This document shows positions 1 to 7,049 of a stretch of DNA of 14,668 bases, piece by piece. Each line of letters begins with the position of its first letter. Within the stretch, counting starts at the first letter, position 1. Source of the stretch: Planctomycetia bacterium (GTDB lineage: Bacteria > Planctomycetota > Planctomycetia > Pirellulales > UBA1268); NCBI GenBank assembly GCA_009926295.1, contig RFPF01000055.1, positions 1 to 14,668 of the forward strand. Direction: 5' to 3'. The position numbers and the translations under genes are program-made. The notes under the pieces were generated by a model. It was not told where the DNA came from, made no database searches, and worked only from the letters and a program-made list of their open reading frames with translations.

Positions 1-1203
1 CCGCTGCGCCGGATGGCCGACACGCTCGGGGCGTTCTACACGCCGCTGGCGGTCATGATCGCCGCCGCCGCATGGTTCTTCAGCGGCAGCGCCACGCGGT
101 TCCTCGCCGTGCTCGTCGTCGCCACCCCCTGCCCGCTCCTGATCGCGATCCCGGTGGCGATCATCGGTGCGGTGTCCCTGGCGGCCAAGCGGGGCATCGT
201 GATCCGCGACCCTTCGATCCTCGAGCGGCTCGACACCTGTCGCACGGCGATCTTCGACAAGACGGGGACGCTCACCTACGGCGCGCCGAAACTCACCGAT
301 GTCCTGACGTTCGGCGGCTGGAGTGAGGTGGAACTGCTCGGTCTCGCGGCGACCCTCGAAACCTATTCGAAGCACCCGCTCGCCGCCGCCGTGGTGGAGG
401 CGGCCGCGGATCGCGGCGTGCGGCTGATGGAAGTGGAGGAACTCGCCGAACGGCCGGGCCGGGGGCTGACCGGCCGCGTGCGGGCCGTCGACGCGGGCAG
501 CCGGGCCCACACGGTCGCGATCACGAGCCGCCAGAAGCTGCCAGGGCTCGATCCCGCGGGCGTCGCGTTGCTCCCCGCGCAGGCGGGCGGGCTCGAGTGC
601 GTGGTCGTGGTCGACGGCGCGACCGCCGGCATGCTCCGGTTCCGGGACACCCCTCGGGCCGACGGTGCCAACTTCGTGAGTCACCTGCAGCCCGCCCACG
701 GCCTGTCGCGGGTGATGCTCGTGTCGGGCGACCGCGAGAGCGAGGTCCGCTGGCTGGCCGACATCGTGGGCATCAGGGAGGTGCATGCCGGCATCCAGCC
801 CGAGGGCAAGCTGGCGATCGTGGAAGCGGCGACGAAGGAGGCGCCGACGGTGTTCGTGGGCGACGGGATCAACGACGCCCCGGCCCTTGCCGCAGCGACC
901 GTCGGCATCGCGATGGGCACGGCCAGCGACGTCACGAGCGAGGCGGCGGGCGCGGTGGTGATGGATTCGGCGCTCGAGCGCGTCGACGAGCTGTTTCACA
1001 TCGGCCGCAGGATGCGGTCGATCGCCCTCCAGAGTGCCGTGGGCGGCATGGTGGCGAGCCTCGTGGGCATGGGTTTCGCGGCGGCGGGATTCCTGCCTCC
1101 GGCCGCCGGCGCGCTGCTTCAGGAGGTGATCGACGTCGTCGCCGTCCTGAACGCGTTGCGAATGACGTGGCACACCGGACCGCTGTCCGATTACGGCGGT
1201 TGA
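1..1203 (+). CDS. P1B-type heavy-metal-transporting ATPase, C-terminal part (5' end outside the window)
   Basis: The frame is open from base 1, so the N-terminal metal-binding region, first helices and actuator domain lie upstream; the ATG at 13 is internal. Seen in order: a membrane segment (about 31-125), the membrane motif TPCP (124-135), the phosphorylation motif DKTGTLT (Asp codon at 256), an HP-locus sequence KHPL of the nucleotide-binding domain (about 370), the hinge GDGINDAP (859-882), and a final hydrophobic pair containing QEVIDVVAVLNALR (1120-1161). These are hallmarks of ATP-driven heavy-metal export. From family knowledge, TPCP replaces the CPC of Cu/Zn/Cd pumps and, with the QExxD...NxxR pattern, recalls the P1B-5 group linked to Ni/Fe/Co. 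The substrate is therefore inferred. P1B-5 proteins often carry a C-terminal hemerythrin-like domain; none is present here. The stop lies 22 bases before the sulfatase, so cotranscription is plausible. Confidence 0.93.
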   Translation, partial: PLRRMADTLGAFYTPLAVMIAAAAWFFSGSATRFLAVLVVATPCPLLIAIPVAIIGAVSLAAKRGIVIRDPSILERLDTCRTAIFDKTGTLTYGAPKLTDVLTFGGWSEVELLGLAATLETYSKHPLAAAVVEAAADRGVRLMEVEELAERPGRGLTGRVRAVDAGSRAHTVAITSRQKLPGLDPAGVALLPAQAGGLECVVVVDGATAGMLRFRDTPRADGANFVSHLQPAHGLSRVMLVSGDRESEVRWLADIVGIREVHAGIQPEGKLAIVEAATKEAPTVFVGDGINDAPALAAATVGIAMGTASDVTSEAAGAVVMDSALERVDELFHIGRRMRSIALQSAVGGMVASLVGMGFAAAGFLPPAAGALLQEVIDVVAVLNALRMTWHTGPLSDYGG

Positions 1204-1225
1204 CGAATTCGAGTGAGGAAACGTC

Positions 1226-3139
1226 ATGTGGCGAATCCATTGGATCTGGGGGCCGATGCTGGTGGTGACCGCCCTGCTCCGGTCCGCCGCCGCCGAATCG
1301 CCCCGGCCAAACATCCTGTGGATCTCGGCGGAGGATCTGTCGGCCGGCACGCTCGGCTGTTATGGAGGCCGGGCGCTCACCCCGCGGATCGACGCGCTCG
1401 CGGCCGCCGGCGTGCGGTTCGACGCCGCGTTCTCGGTGGCGCCCGTCTGCGCACCGTCGCGATCCGCGATCATCACCGGCGTGATGCCGACCACGCTCGG
1501 AAGCCTGCCGATGCGGTGCCGGGCCGTGTCGCCTCCGCACGTCGTCGGCTTTCCGAAATTGCTCCGCGCAGCGGGTTACTACTGCACGAACAACTCGAAG
1601 ACCGACTACAACTTCGCCAAGGAGTTCGCCGCGGGATGGAATGAATCGGGCGGACAGGCCCACTGGCGAAACCGCCCCGACCCCGGGCAGCCGTTCTTCG
1701 CGGTCTTCAATCGCACCGTCACGCACGAGAGCGGTCTGTTCGGCGACACCCCGGCCCGCGTGCGCGAGAGCCTCCCGGAGGCCCGTCGGGCCGACCCGGC
1801 CGCGGTTCGCGTGCCCCCCTGGTATCCCGACACGCCGGTGATCCGCGCGGCCCTCGCCAGCCGGCTCGATCTCGCCGCGGCGCTCGACATCGAAGTGGGC
1901 ACGATTCTCGACCAGCTCGCGAGCGACGGCCTCGCGGACGACACGATCGTGGTCTTCTGGGGCGACCACGGCGAGGGTATCCCGCACGGCAAGCGGTCGC
2001 TCACCGAGCACGGCCTGCGCGTGCCGCTCCTCGTGTCCGTGCCGGAACGGTTTGCCACGGCTGCGCGACTGCCCGGCGGCCTGGCACCGCAGGGCGTCAC
2101 GGCCGGCCTCGTGACGCTCATGGACCTCGGCCCCACGATGCTCGATCTGGCCGGTCTGCCGGTCCCGGACTGGATGGAGGGGCACAGCATCCTCGGGCCC
2201 CATGCCGCCCGGCGCGACGTCGTGGTCGGTGTGCGAGATCGGATGGACGCGAGTCCCGGATTCGGGCGGACGGTCCGCGATGACCGGTTTCGTTATGTCC
2301 GCCACTTCCTGCCATGGATTCCCGGGGACGACCAGCCCGACTATGCGGTACGGGTGCCCATCATGGGCGAGCTGCGGGCCGCCCTCGCCGCCGGTTCGCT
2401 TCCCGCGAATGCCGACTGGTTTGCGCGTCGCAGCCGCCCCGTCGAGGAACTCTTCGACGTGCAGGCCGATCCGGATGAAATCGCCGATCGCGCCTCGCAC
2501 GGGGCCGATGCGGCGGATCTCGTCCGCCTGCGGGAGGCGCTCAGGGACTGGATGCGTCGGACTCGCGACACGGGCGTGCTGCCGGAGCCGATCCTCAGGC
2601 GCGAGGCCCGTGCAGCCGGGAGCGAATGGGCGATCTTCCATCCGGCCGGTGACGACGCAGCCGCGGCGCGGCGGTACGACGCGATCCTCGCGGCCGCGTG
2701 GGACGCGGCCGAAGGAATGCCGCTCGAACACTACGCAAAGCGTGCCACGCACGCGGAAGCGGCCATCCGCTTCTGGGCCGTGAGCGGCGCAGCCTGGTCT
2801 GCACTGCGACCGGGCGGCCATCACGATCGGGCTGCGGCCGTCGCCGTCATCGCCCCGCGGATCGCCGACGCCGATCCGGTCGTGCAGATCAACACCGCCC
2901 GCTGGCTGTGCAGGATCCAGCCGGAAGCGGACGACGGCCCCGCCCTCGACGTGCTGCATGCCGGCATCGGATCGAGCGATCCCGACGTCCGCCTGCTGGC
3001 GCTGGTTTCGCTCGATGAGATCGGTGTCCGTGGCCGCCGGTTGTGGGAAGCCGCCGCGGGCCTTTCGCTGGGCAGGGACGAGGAGTATTCGCGGCGCATG
3101 GTCGAGACCATCCGGGCTCGATCGCAAGTGCCGGAGTGA
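1226..3139 (+). CDS. Secreted sulfatase (alkaline-phosphatase superfamily) with HEAT-like C-terminus
   Basis: A 637-residue protein predicted to hydrolyse sulfate esters or N-sulfate groups, probably on polysaccharide. A signal peptide spans about residues 1-23 (hydrophobic core, then SAAAES). The catalytic domain begins RPNILWISAEDLS, with metal ligands at the E36-D37 site. The CAPSR motif (75-79) holds Cys75, which is converted to formylglycine in this family. Other likely active-site residues are Lys125 (NNSKTDYN), His167 (VTHES) and D247-H248 with Lys256 (GDHGEGIPHGK). The overall pattern resembles heparan-N-sulfatase-type enzymes. About residues 550-625 look like two HEAT-type helical repeats (QINTARWLCRI, DPDVRLLALVSLDEIG), probably for binding. 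Start choice: ATG with TGAGGAA six bases upstream, 22 bases after the ATPase stop. An anaerobic-type or FGE maturase is needed but is not in the window. The true substrate cannot be read from the sequence. Confidence 0.93.
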   Translation: MWRIHWIWGPMLVVTALLRSAAAESPRPNILWISAEDLSAGTLGCYGGRALTPRIDALAAAGVRFDAAFSVAPVCAPSRSAIITGVMPTTLGSLPMRCRAVSPPHVVGFPKLLRAAGYYCTNNSKTDYNFAKEFAAGWNESGGQAHWRNRPDPGQPFFAVFNRTVTHESGLFGDTPARVRESLPEARRADPAAVRVPPWYPDTPVIRAALASRLDLAAALDIEVGTILDQLASDGLADDTIVVFWGDHGEGIPHGKRSLTEHGLRVPLLVSVPERFATAARLPGGLAPQGVTAGLVTLMDLGPTMLDLAGLPVPDWMEGHSILGPHAARRDVVVGVRDRMDASPGFGRTVRDDRFRYVRHFLPWIPGDDQPDYAVRVPIMGELRAALAAGSLPANADWFARRSRPVEELFDVQADPDEIADRASHGADAADLVRLREALRDWMRRTRDTGVLPEPILRREARAAGSEWAIFHPAGDDAAAARRYDAILAAAWDAAEGMPLEHYAKRATHAEAAIRFWAVSGAAWSALRPGGHHDRAAAVAVIAPRIADADPVVQINTARWLCRIQPEADDGPALDVLHAGIGSSDPDVRLLALVSLDEIGVRGRRLWEAAAGLSLGRDEEYSRRMVETIRARSQVPE

Positions 3140-3152
3140 GCCGGTGCGGAGT

Positions 3153-3593
3153 TCACGCGGTCGGTGATCGGCCGCCGCCGAGCGCGATCCGCGCGACGGT
3201 GCCGCCCACCCACACCGCGGCGACCGTCGCGAGCGCGACGGCCACTTCGATTTGCCGGCTGCGGCGGGCCCCCGTGGCGCACCAGGTGGCGAAGTGCTCA
3301 CAGTTGTCGCCGAGGGGGCAGTAGCCGTCGCGGCCGACGTGGGCCAGCGCCCGGCCGGCGACCTCCTCGGCCGTGTAGAGGGCGGGCGGTTCGGTCACGG
3401 TGGTCGGGGCGGCCCCGGATGCGAACTCCTCGAGCGAGGTCCGCACCACGCGTCCGCCCGCGAACGGACGCGAAAAGTCGTCGGGGCGGGCGTGAACGAC
3501 CGTGCCGTCACCAAGATCGACGCCCAGATGCCGGTACGTGACCAGACCGCCGGCGAAAGTCCGTTCCACCCCGAGCCGATCGCCCCGCGCCAT
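3153..3593 (-). CDS. LRAT-like (NlpC/P60 superfamily) protein with C-terminal membrane anchor
   Basis: A 146-residue protein of the lecithin:retinol-acyltransferase-like group of papain-fold enzymes. These are thiol acyltransferases or (phospho)lipases in characterised members; bacterial roles are mostly unknown. Numbered from the ATG at 3593, the permuted catalytic set is visible: His22 in LVTYRHLGVDLGDG, His34 in TVVHA and Cys98 in DNCEHFATWC. A hydrophobic stretch at about 115-139 (VAVALATVAAVWVGGTVARIAL) should anchor the protein, leaving a short tail. The start is uncertain. The ATG at 3593 has GGGAGG five bases upstream and begins where the LRAT domain usually begins (MARGD). A GTG at 3650 with GGAAGG seven bases upstream would add 19 residues. 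The gene is convergent with the sulfatase (13-base gap) and divergent from the phosphate transporter. Fold confidence is high; substrate is unknown. Confidence 0.85.
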   Translation of the reverse strand: MARGDRLGVERTFAGGLVTYRHLGVDLGDGTVVHARPDDFSRPFAGGRVVRTSLEEFASGAAPTTVTEPPALYTAEEVAGRALAHVGRDGYCPLGDNCEHFATWCATGARRSRQIEVAVALATVAAVWVGGTVARIALGGGRSPTA

Positions 3594-3598
3594 GACTG

Positions 3599-3604
3599 CC
3601 TCCC
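3599..3604 (-). promoter_or_regulatory. Ribosome binding site favouring the ATG start of the LRAT-like gene
   Basis: On the minus strand GGGAGG stands five bases before the ATG at 3593. A competing site, GGAAGG at 3663-3658, stands seven bases before the GTG at 3650. The stronger match plus ATG plus domain boundary favour the shorter protein, but both could be used. Confidence 0.5.
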
Positions 3605-3703
3605 GGGTGCCGTCGGGTAAGGATACGCACCGCCACCGGTCGTTGTTCACGGCCCGGCCTTCCGGTGGGAAATGTGAGAATTCGATGCGGTTCGGCGGGC
3701 GGC

Positions 3704-3732
3704 TTGTTCAGGCCGCGGCTGCCGCCTAGTTT
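3704..3732 (+). promoter_or_regulatory. Candidate sigma70-like promoter of the phosphate transporter
   Basis: TTGTTC (3704-3709) and TAGTTT (3727-3732) are separated by 17 bases, the optimal spacing, and lie 25 bases before the transporter ATG. The -35 match is partial, and the -10 keeps the key T, A and final T. The spacing and the position in the divergent gap support it. No PHO-box-like repeat was recognised. Confidence 0.4.
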
Positions 3733-3756
3733 CAGGCCTCCCCGCAGGACGACGGC

Positions 3757-5310
3757 ATGGGATTCTTCGACGCTGTAGGTGCGCTCGGCACGGGGCAGCT
3801 GCTGCTGCTCGTCGTGGCCCTCTTGATCGCGTTCGGCTTCGAGGTGATCAACGGGTTCCACGACACCGCCAACGCCGTGGCGACGGTGATCTACACGAAG
3901 TCTCTCAAGCCGACCCCGGCGGTGGTGTGGTCGGGGCTGTGGAACTTCATCGGTGTCCACGCCGGCGGCATCGGCGTGGCCTTCAGCATCGTCCATCTGC
4001 TGCCGGTCGACCTGCTCGTGAACATCAAGACGGGCCGCGGCCTGGCGATGGTGCTCTCGCTCCTGGGTGCGGCGATCATCTGGAATTTCGCCACCTGGTA
4101 CCGCGGGCTGCCCGCCTCCAGTTCGCATTCGCTCATCGGATCGATCATGGGCGTCGGAATGATGAACGCGTGGCTCGAGCAGGGCTCGATCTTCCAGGGC
4201 ATCAACTGGCACAAGGCGTCGGAAGTGGGCATGGCGCTGTTGCTCTCGCCGGTCATCGGGTTCGGCCTGGCGGCGCTGCTCCTGATCGTGAGCCGCACAT
4301 TGATCCCCGCGAAGGAACTCTACGAGCCACCGCATGGCGACCGGCCGCCGCCGTGGTGGATCCGGGCCCTGCTCATCGGCACCTGCACGGGGGTGAGTTT
4401 TGCCCACGGGTCAAACGACGGGCAGAAGGGCATGGGCCTCATCATGCTCGTGCTGATCGGGATCGTGCCCGCCGCATTCGCCCTCAACATGGGCACGTCG
4501 CCGGACCAGATCACGGCCACCGCCGAGGCGGCCCGCCGTCTCGAGCAGGAGCTCTCCGAACCGCACCTCGCATTCATGATGAACGCCCTCAGGGATCGCC
4601 ACGTGGCGGAGCAGCGGGTCGAGCGGATAACCCGTCAGGACGGCGTCGCGGCGGCAGCGGTGCTGGAGTCGGAGATGATCGACAACGTGCTCGATCCCTT
4701 TCCGGGCAACGACGTCGTGCTGGCGACGCTCGATCCTCTGCCGCTGTGCAAGGACGTGTGTGCGAGCCTCGACGGCCGCACCAGCTTCGCCGATCTTCAC
4801 GCCGACGACCGCTGGAGGCTCCGCACCCAGCTCGTCGAGCTCGGCGCATCGGTTCGCACCCTGCTGCGACAGTTTGGCGACACACTCGCCGAGGACCGCC
4901 GCAAGGTGCTCAAGAGTTTGGCCGGCCAGCTGGCCAAGCCCGTCGAGTACGTGCCCGAGTGGGTCGTGATGGGCGTCGCCCTGTGCCTCGGCCTCGGCAC
5001 GATGTTCGGCTGGGAGCGGATCGTGGTCACCGTCGGGGAGAAGATCGGCAAGACCCACCTCACGTACGCCCAGGGAGGCGCCGCGGAGCTCGTGGCTGCC
5101 ACGACGATCGCCATGGCCGACAGGCTCGGCATGCCCGTCAGCACGACCCACGTTTTGTCGAGCGGCGTCGCCGGCACGATGTGGGCCAACAAGTCGGGCA
5201 TCCAGCCGGAGACGGTCCGTGAGATCGCGTTGGCCTGGATCCTCACGCTGCCGGTGGCCATGGCCCTCTCCGGCGGCCTGTACTGGCTCGCCACGTTCTT
5301 CACGGGCTGA
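3757..5310 (+). CDS. PiT-family inorganic phosphate transporter
   Basis: A 517-residue inner-membrane symporter for inorganic phosphate (metal-phosphate with H+ or Na+ in the family). It has the duplicated PiT signature. The first half carries GFHDTANAVATVI (about 33-45), and the second half has VSFAHGSNDGQKGMG (about 213-227). The late motif is MPVSTTHVLSSGVAGTMW. About ten hydrophobic segments flank a large polar, charged insert at about residues 250-390, predicted cytoplasmic and helical. An insert of this kind is usual in PitA-type proteins. Length is normal for the PitA group (about 500). The start is ATG with AGGAC six bases upstream and the hydrophobic first segment following at once. 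No phoU-like gene adjoins it, so the insert may have the regulatory role; that is inference. The call is firm; pitA itself is not assigned because orthology cannot be tested here. Confidence 0.95.
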   Translation: MGFFDAVGALGTGQLLLLVVALLIAFGFEVINGFHDTANAVATVIYTKSLKPTPAVVWSGLWNFIGVHAGGIGVAFSIVHLLPVDLLVNIKTGRGLAMVLSLLGAAIIWNFATWYRGLPASSSHSLIGSIMGVGMMNAWLEQGSIFQGINWHKASEVGMALLLSPVIGFGLAALLLIVSRTLIPAKELYEPPHGDRPPPWWIRALLIGTCTGVSFAHGSNDGQKGMGLIMLVLIGIVPAAFALNMGTSPDQITATAEAARRLEQELSEPHLAFMMNALRDRHVAEQRVERITRQDGVAAAAVLESEMIDNVLDPFPGNDVVLATLDPLPLCKDVCASLDGRTSFADLHADDRWRLRTQLVELGASVRTLLRQFGDTLAEDRRKVLKSLAGQLAKPVEYVPEWVVMGVALCLGLGTMFGWERIVVTVGEKIGKTHLTYAQGGAAELVAATTIAMADRLGMPVSTTHVLSSGVAGTMWANKSGIQPETVREIALAWILTLPVAMALSGGLYWLATFFTG

Positions 5311-5393
5311 CGCGCTCGTATCGCCCGTCGCTGGCAGCCGGATTGGGCCGGATGATGCGTGCGGTCGGGCTTCGTCTGCAATCGGGCGGTGGT

Positions 5394-5422
5394 TTGACGC
5401 GTGCCTGCCGGCGGTTTAGCGT
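5394..5422 (+). promoter_or_regulatory. Candidate sigma70-like promoter of the adaptor-toroid operon
   Basis: TTGACG (5394-5399; five of six match the -35 consensus) and TAGCGT (5417-5422) are 17 bases apart. Transcription would begin near 5430, giving a leader of about 48 bases that contains the 17-base tandem repeat. It lies in the 167-base gap after the phosphate transporter, which otherwise holds no gene. Confidence 0.45.
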
Positions 5423-5432
5423 TGCTGGGGGT

Positions 5433-5470
5433 CCAGGTTTCTCACGCTCCCAGGTTTCTCACGCTCCAGG
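5433..5470 (+). repeat. Two-copy 17-base tandem repeat in the adaptor leader
   Basis: The unit CCAGGTTTCTCACGCTC occurs at 5433-5449 and again at 5450-5466 with no mismatch. A third CCAGG follows at 5466-5470. The last AGGA doubles as the ribosome binding site for the ATG at 5478. The repeat probably arose by local duplication and leaves spare Shine-Dalgarno-like AGG elements upstream of the real one. Confidence 0.9.
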
Positions 5471-5477
5471 ATGTCGC

Positions 5478-7049
5478 ATGCCGCCTCGTCGCCTTCTCGT
5501 CCTCCTCGCCGCCTTCGCGGCTTCCTCCCGGATCGATGCCGCCGAGCCGTCGACCTACACGGTGAAGCCGGTGCCGTTTCGCCTCGAGTCCAGGCTCGAG
5601 GGCACGTTCGAGCCCCCGAAGCTCACCGACGTGCGGGCCGACATGAAGCGTTGGACGCAGCTCGTCGTCGAGGAGGCCGTTCCACACGGCACCCGTGTCG
5701 GCCGGGGTGACGTACTCATCCGACTCGACACCCAGAAGATCGACGAGGCGATCCGCGACCTCGAGATCGGCGGCCGGCTGGCCGCCACGGCCCTGTCGCT
5801 CCTCGAGAGGGAGGTCGCGGTCCTGGAGAAGGCCGCTCCACTGCAGTTGGAGGTGGCGGCCCGAAGCCGCCGCATGGTCCAGGAGGATGTCGAACGCTAC
5901 GACACGAAGGAGGCGGGGCTCGCCGCCGTCGCCAACGACAAGCAGCTGGCGGCCGCCGAATTCGCGCTGGCCAACGCCGAGGAGGAGCTCGGGCAGCTCG
6001 AGAAGATGTACGATCAGGACGACCTCACCGAGGAGACCGAGGAGATCGTCCTGAAGCGTGCCCGATTCGAGGCCGAAATGGCCGCATTTCAGGCGGCGAT
6101 GGTACGGGATCGGCATGAGCGGGTCGCCGGCCTCGATCTGCCCCGGAGGATGGAGTTCCTGCACAACCTCGACCGGGCCTCGGAGCTCGATTTCGAACTT
6201 GCCGAGGAGAGCCTGCCGCTGGCGCTCGAGAAGCAGCGGCTCGACCTGGAGAAGGCCCGCAACGAGCAGCGCAAGGCCGCCGAGAATCTGGCCGAGCTCC
6301 GGGCGGAACGGGAGCGGATGCCGATCCGGGCCCCGGCCGACGGGATCGTCTATTACGGCCGCTGGCGGCAGGGCAAGTGGCTGGACGCCGACACGGTCGC
6401 GGGCCGGCTGCGACCGGGCGGTCAGATCGACGCACGCGACACGATCATGACTGTGATCGGGCCTGGGAAACTCACGCTGCGGGCCGTGGTTCCGGAGAAG
6501 GAACTCGCCCGCGTCACGGCCGGGTATCCGGCCCGGGTGGTGCCGAGGGCGTTCCCCGACGTCCGGCTGGGGGCGAGGGTTCGGGGCGTGTCGCCCGTCC
6601 CGGTGTCTTCCGGGAAATTCGACGCGCTGCTCGATCTCGCAGAGGAGCATCCGCGGATCTCCGCCGGCATGGAGGCCGACGTGCGCGTGATCGTCGAAAG
6701 CCGCCCCGACGCGCTCGCCGTACCGAGGAAAGCCGTGTTCAGCGAGCCACTCGACGACGACGCGCGGTTCGTGTACGTCGCGGTGCGGGACGGCCGGGAG
6801 CCGCAAAAGCGGACGGTCGCGGTGGGTCGGGCCAACGACGAGGCGATCGAGATCACGGCCGGCCTGGCGTTCGGCGAGGAGATCCTTCTCGAGAAGCCGG
6901 GCGCTGCCGAACCCGGCAAGGTCGACCCGAAGCAGAGGAAGGACGACTCTCCGAAGGAAGACGCAAAACCCACGGACGACTTGAAGCCGAAGGAAGAGCT
7001 GAAGCCGGAGAAAACCACGACTCCGCCCCCGGGGGCGGCCAGGGAATGA
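5478..7049 (+). CDS. Exported HlyD-like/efflux-adaptor-like coiled-coil protein
   Basis: A 523-residue protein with the plan of a periplasmic adaptor (membrane fusion) subunit. A signal peptide spans 1-22 (MPPRR, then a Leu/Ala core, ending IDAA). A first lipoyl/barrel half lies at about 30-85 (GTRVGRGDVLIRLD). A long charged helical hairpin runs from about 86 to 280, rich in Glu, Lys, Leu and Ala. The second lipoyl half is MPIRAPADGIVYYG (281-294), and a beta-barrel region follows (VPEKELARV, then ALAVPRKAVFSE at 412-423). The last 45 residues are a Lys/Pro/Asp/Glu-rich tail with near-repeats (DLKPKEELKPEK). Family members bridge inner-membrane transporters to outer-membrane channels, but no transporter gene adjoins. 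Start choice: ATG 5478 opens the signal peptide and has AGGA six bases upstream; the open frame back to 5343 is a non-coding extension. The stop overlaps the next start (ATGA). Confidence 0.85.
   Translation: MPPRRLLVLLAAFAASSRIDAAEPSTYTVKPVPFRLESRLEGTFEPPKLTDVRADMKRWTQLVVEEAVPHGTRVGRGDVLIRLDTQKIDEAIRDLEIGGRLAATALSLLEREVAVLEKAAPLQLEVAARSRRMVQEDVERYDTKEAGLAAVANDKQLAAAEFALANAEEELGQLEKMYDQDDLTEETEEIVLKRARFEAEMAAFQAAMVRDRHERVAGLDLPRRMEFLHNLDRASELDFELAEESLPLALEKQRLDLEKARNEQRKAAENLAELRAERERMPIRAPADGIVYYGRWRQGKWLDADTVAGRLRPGGQIDARDTIMTVIGPGKLTLRAVVPEKELARVTAGYPARVVPRAFPDVRLGARVRGVSPVPVSSGKFDALLDLAEEHPRISAGMEADVRVIVESRPDALAVPRKAVFSEPLDDDARFVYVAVRDGREPQKRTVAVGRANDEAIEITAGLAFGEEILLEKPGAAEPGKVDPKQRKDDSPKEDAKPTDDLKPKEELKPEKTTTPPPGAARE

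Noticed and set aside
3140..3152. Terminator between the convergent sulfatase and LRAT-like genes
   Set aside because: The 13-base gap holds no hairpin or T-run. I found no convincing intrinsic terminator anywhere in the window.
932..3301. A 789-codon open frame on the minus strand opposite the sulfatase
   Set aside because: It is rich in Arg, Gly, Pro and Ala with no recognisable motif, and it lies opposite a gene with clear sulfatase catalytic motifs. High G+C makes such antisense frames common.
3987..4990. Central insert of the phosphate transporter as a separate fused regulatory domain
   Set aside because: A large polar loop at this place is usual for PitA-length members, so no gene fusion is claimed.
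5343..5477. Longer adaptor start at 5343
   Set aside because: It would bury the signal peptide behind 45 residues encoded by the promoter and tandem repeat; ATG 5478 has a proper ribosome binding site.
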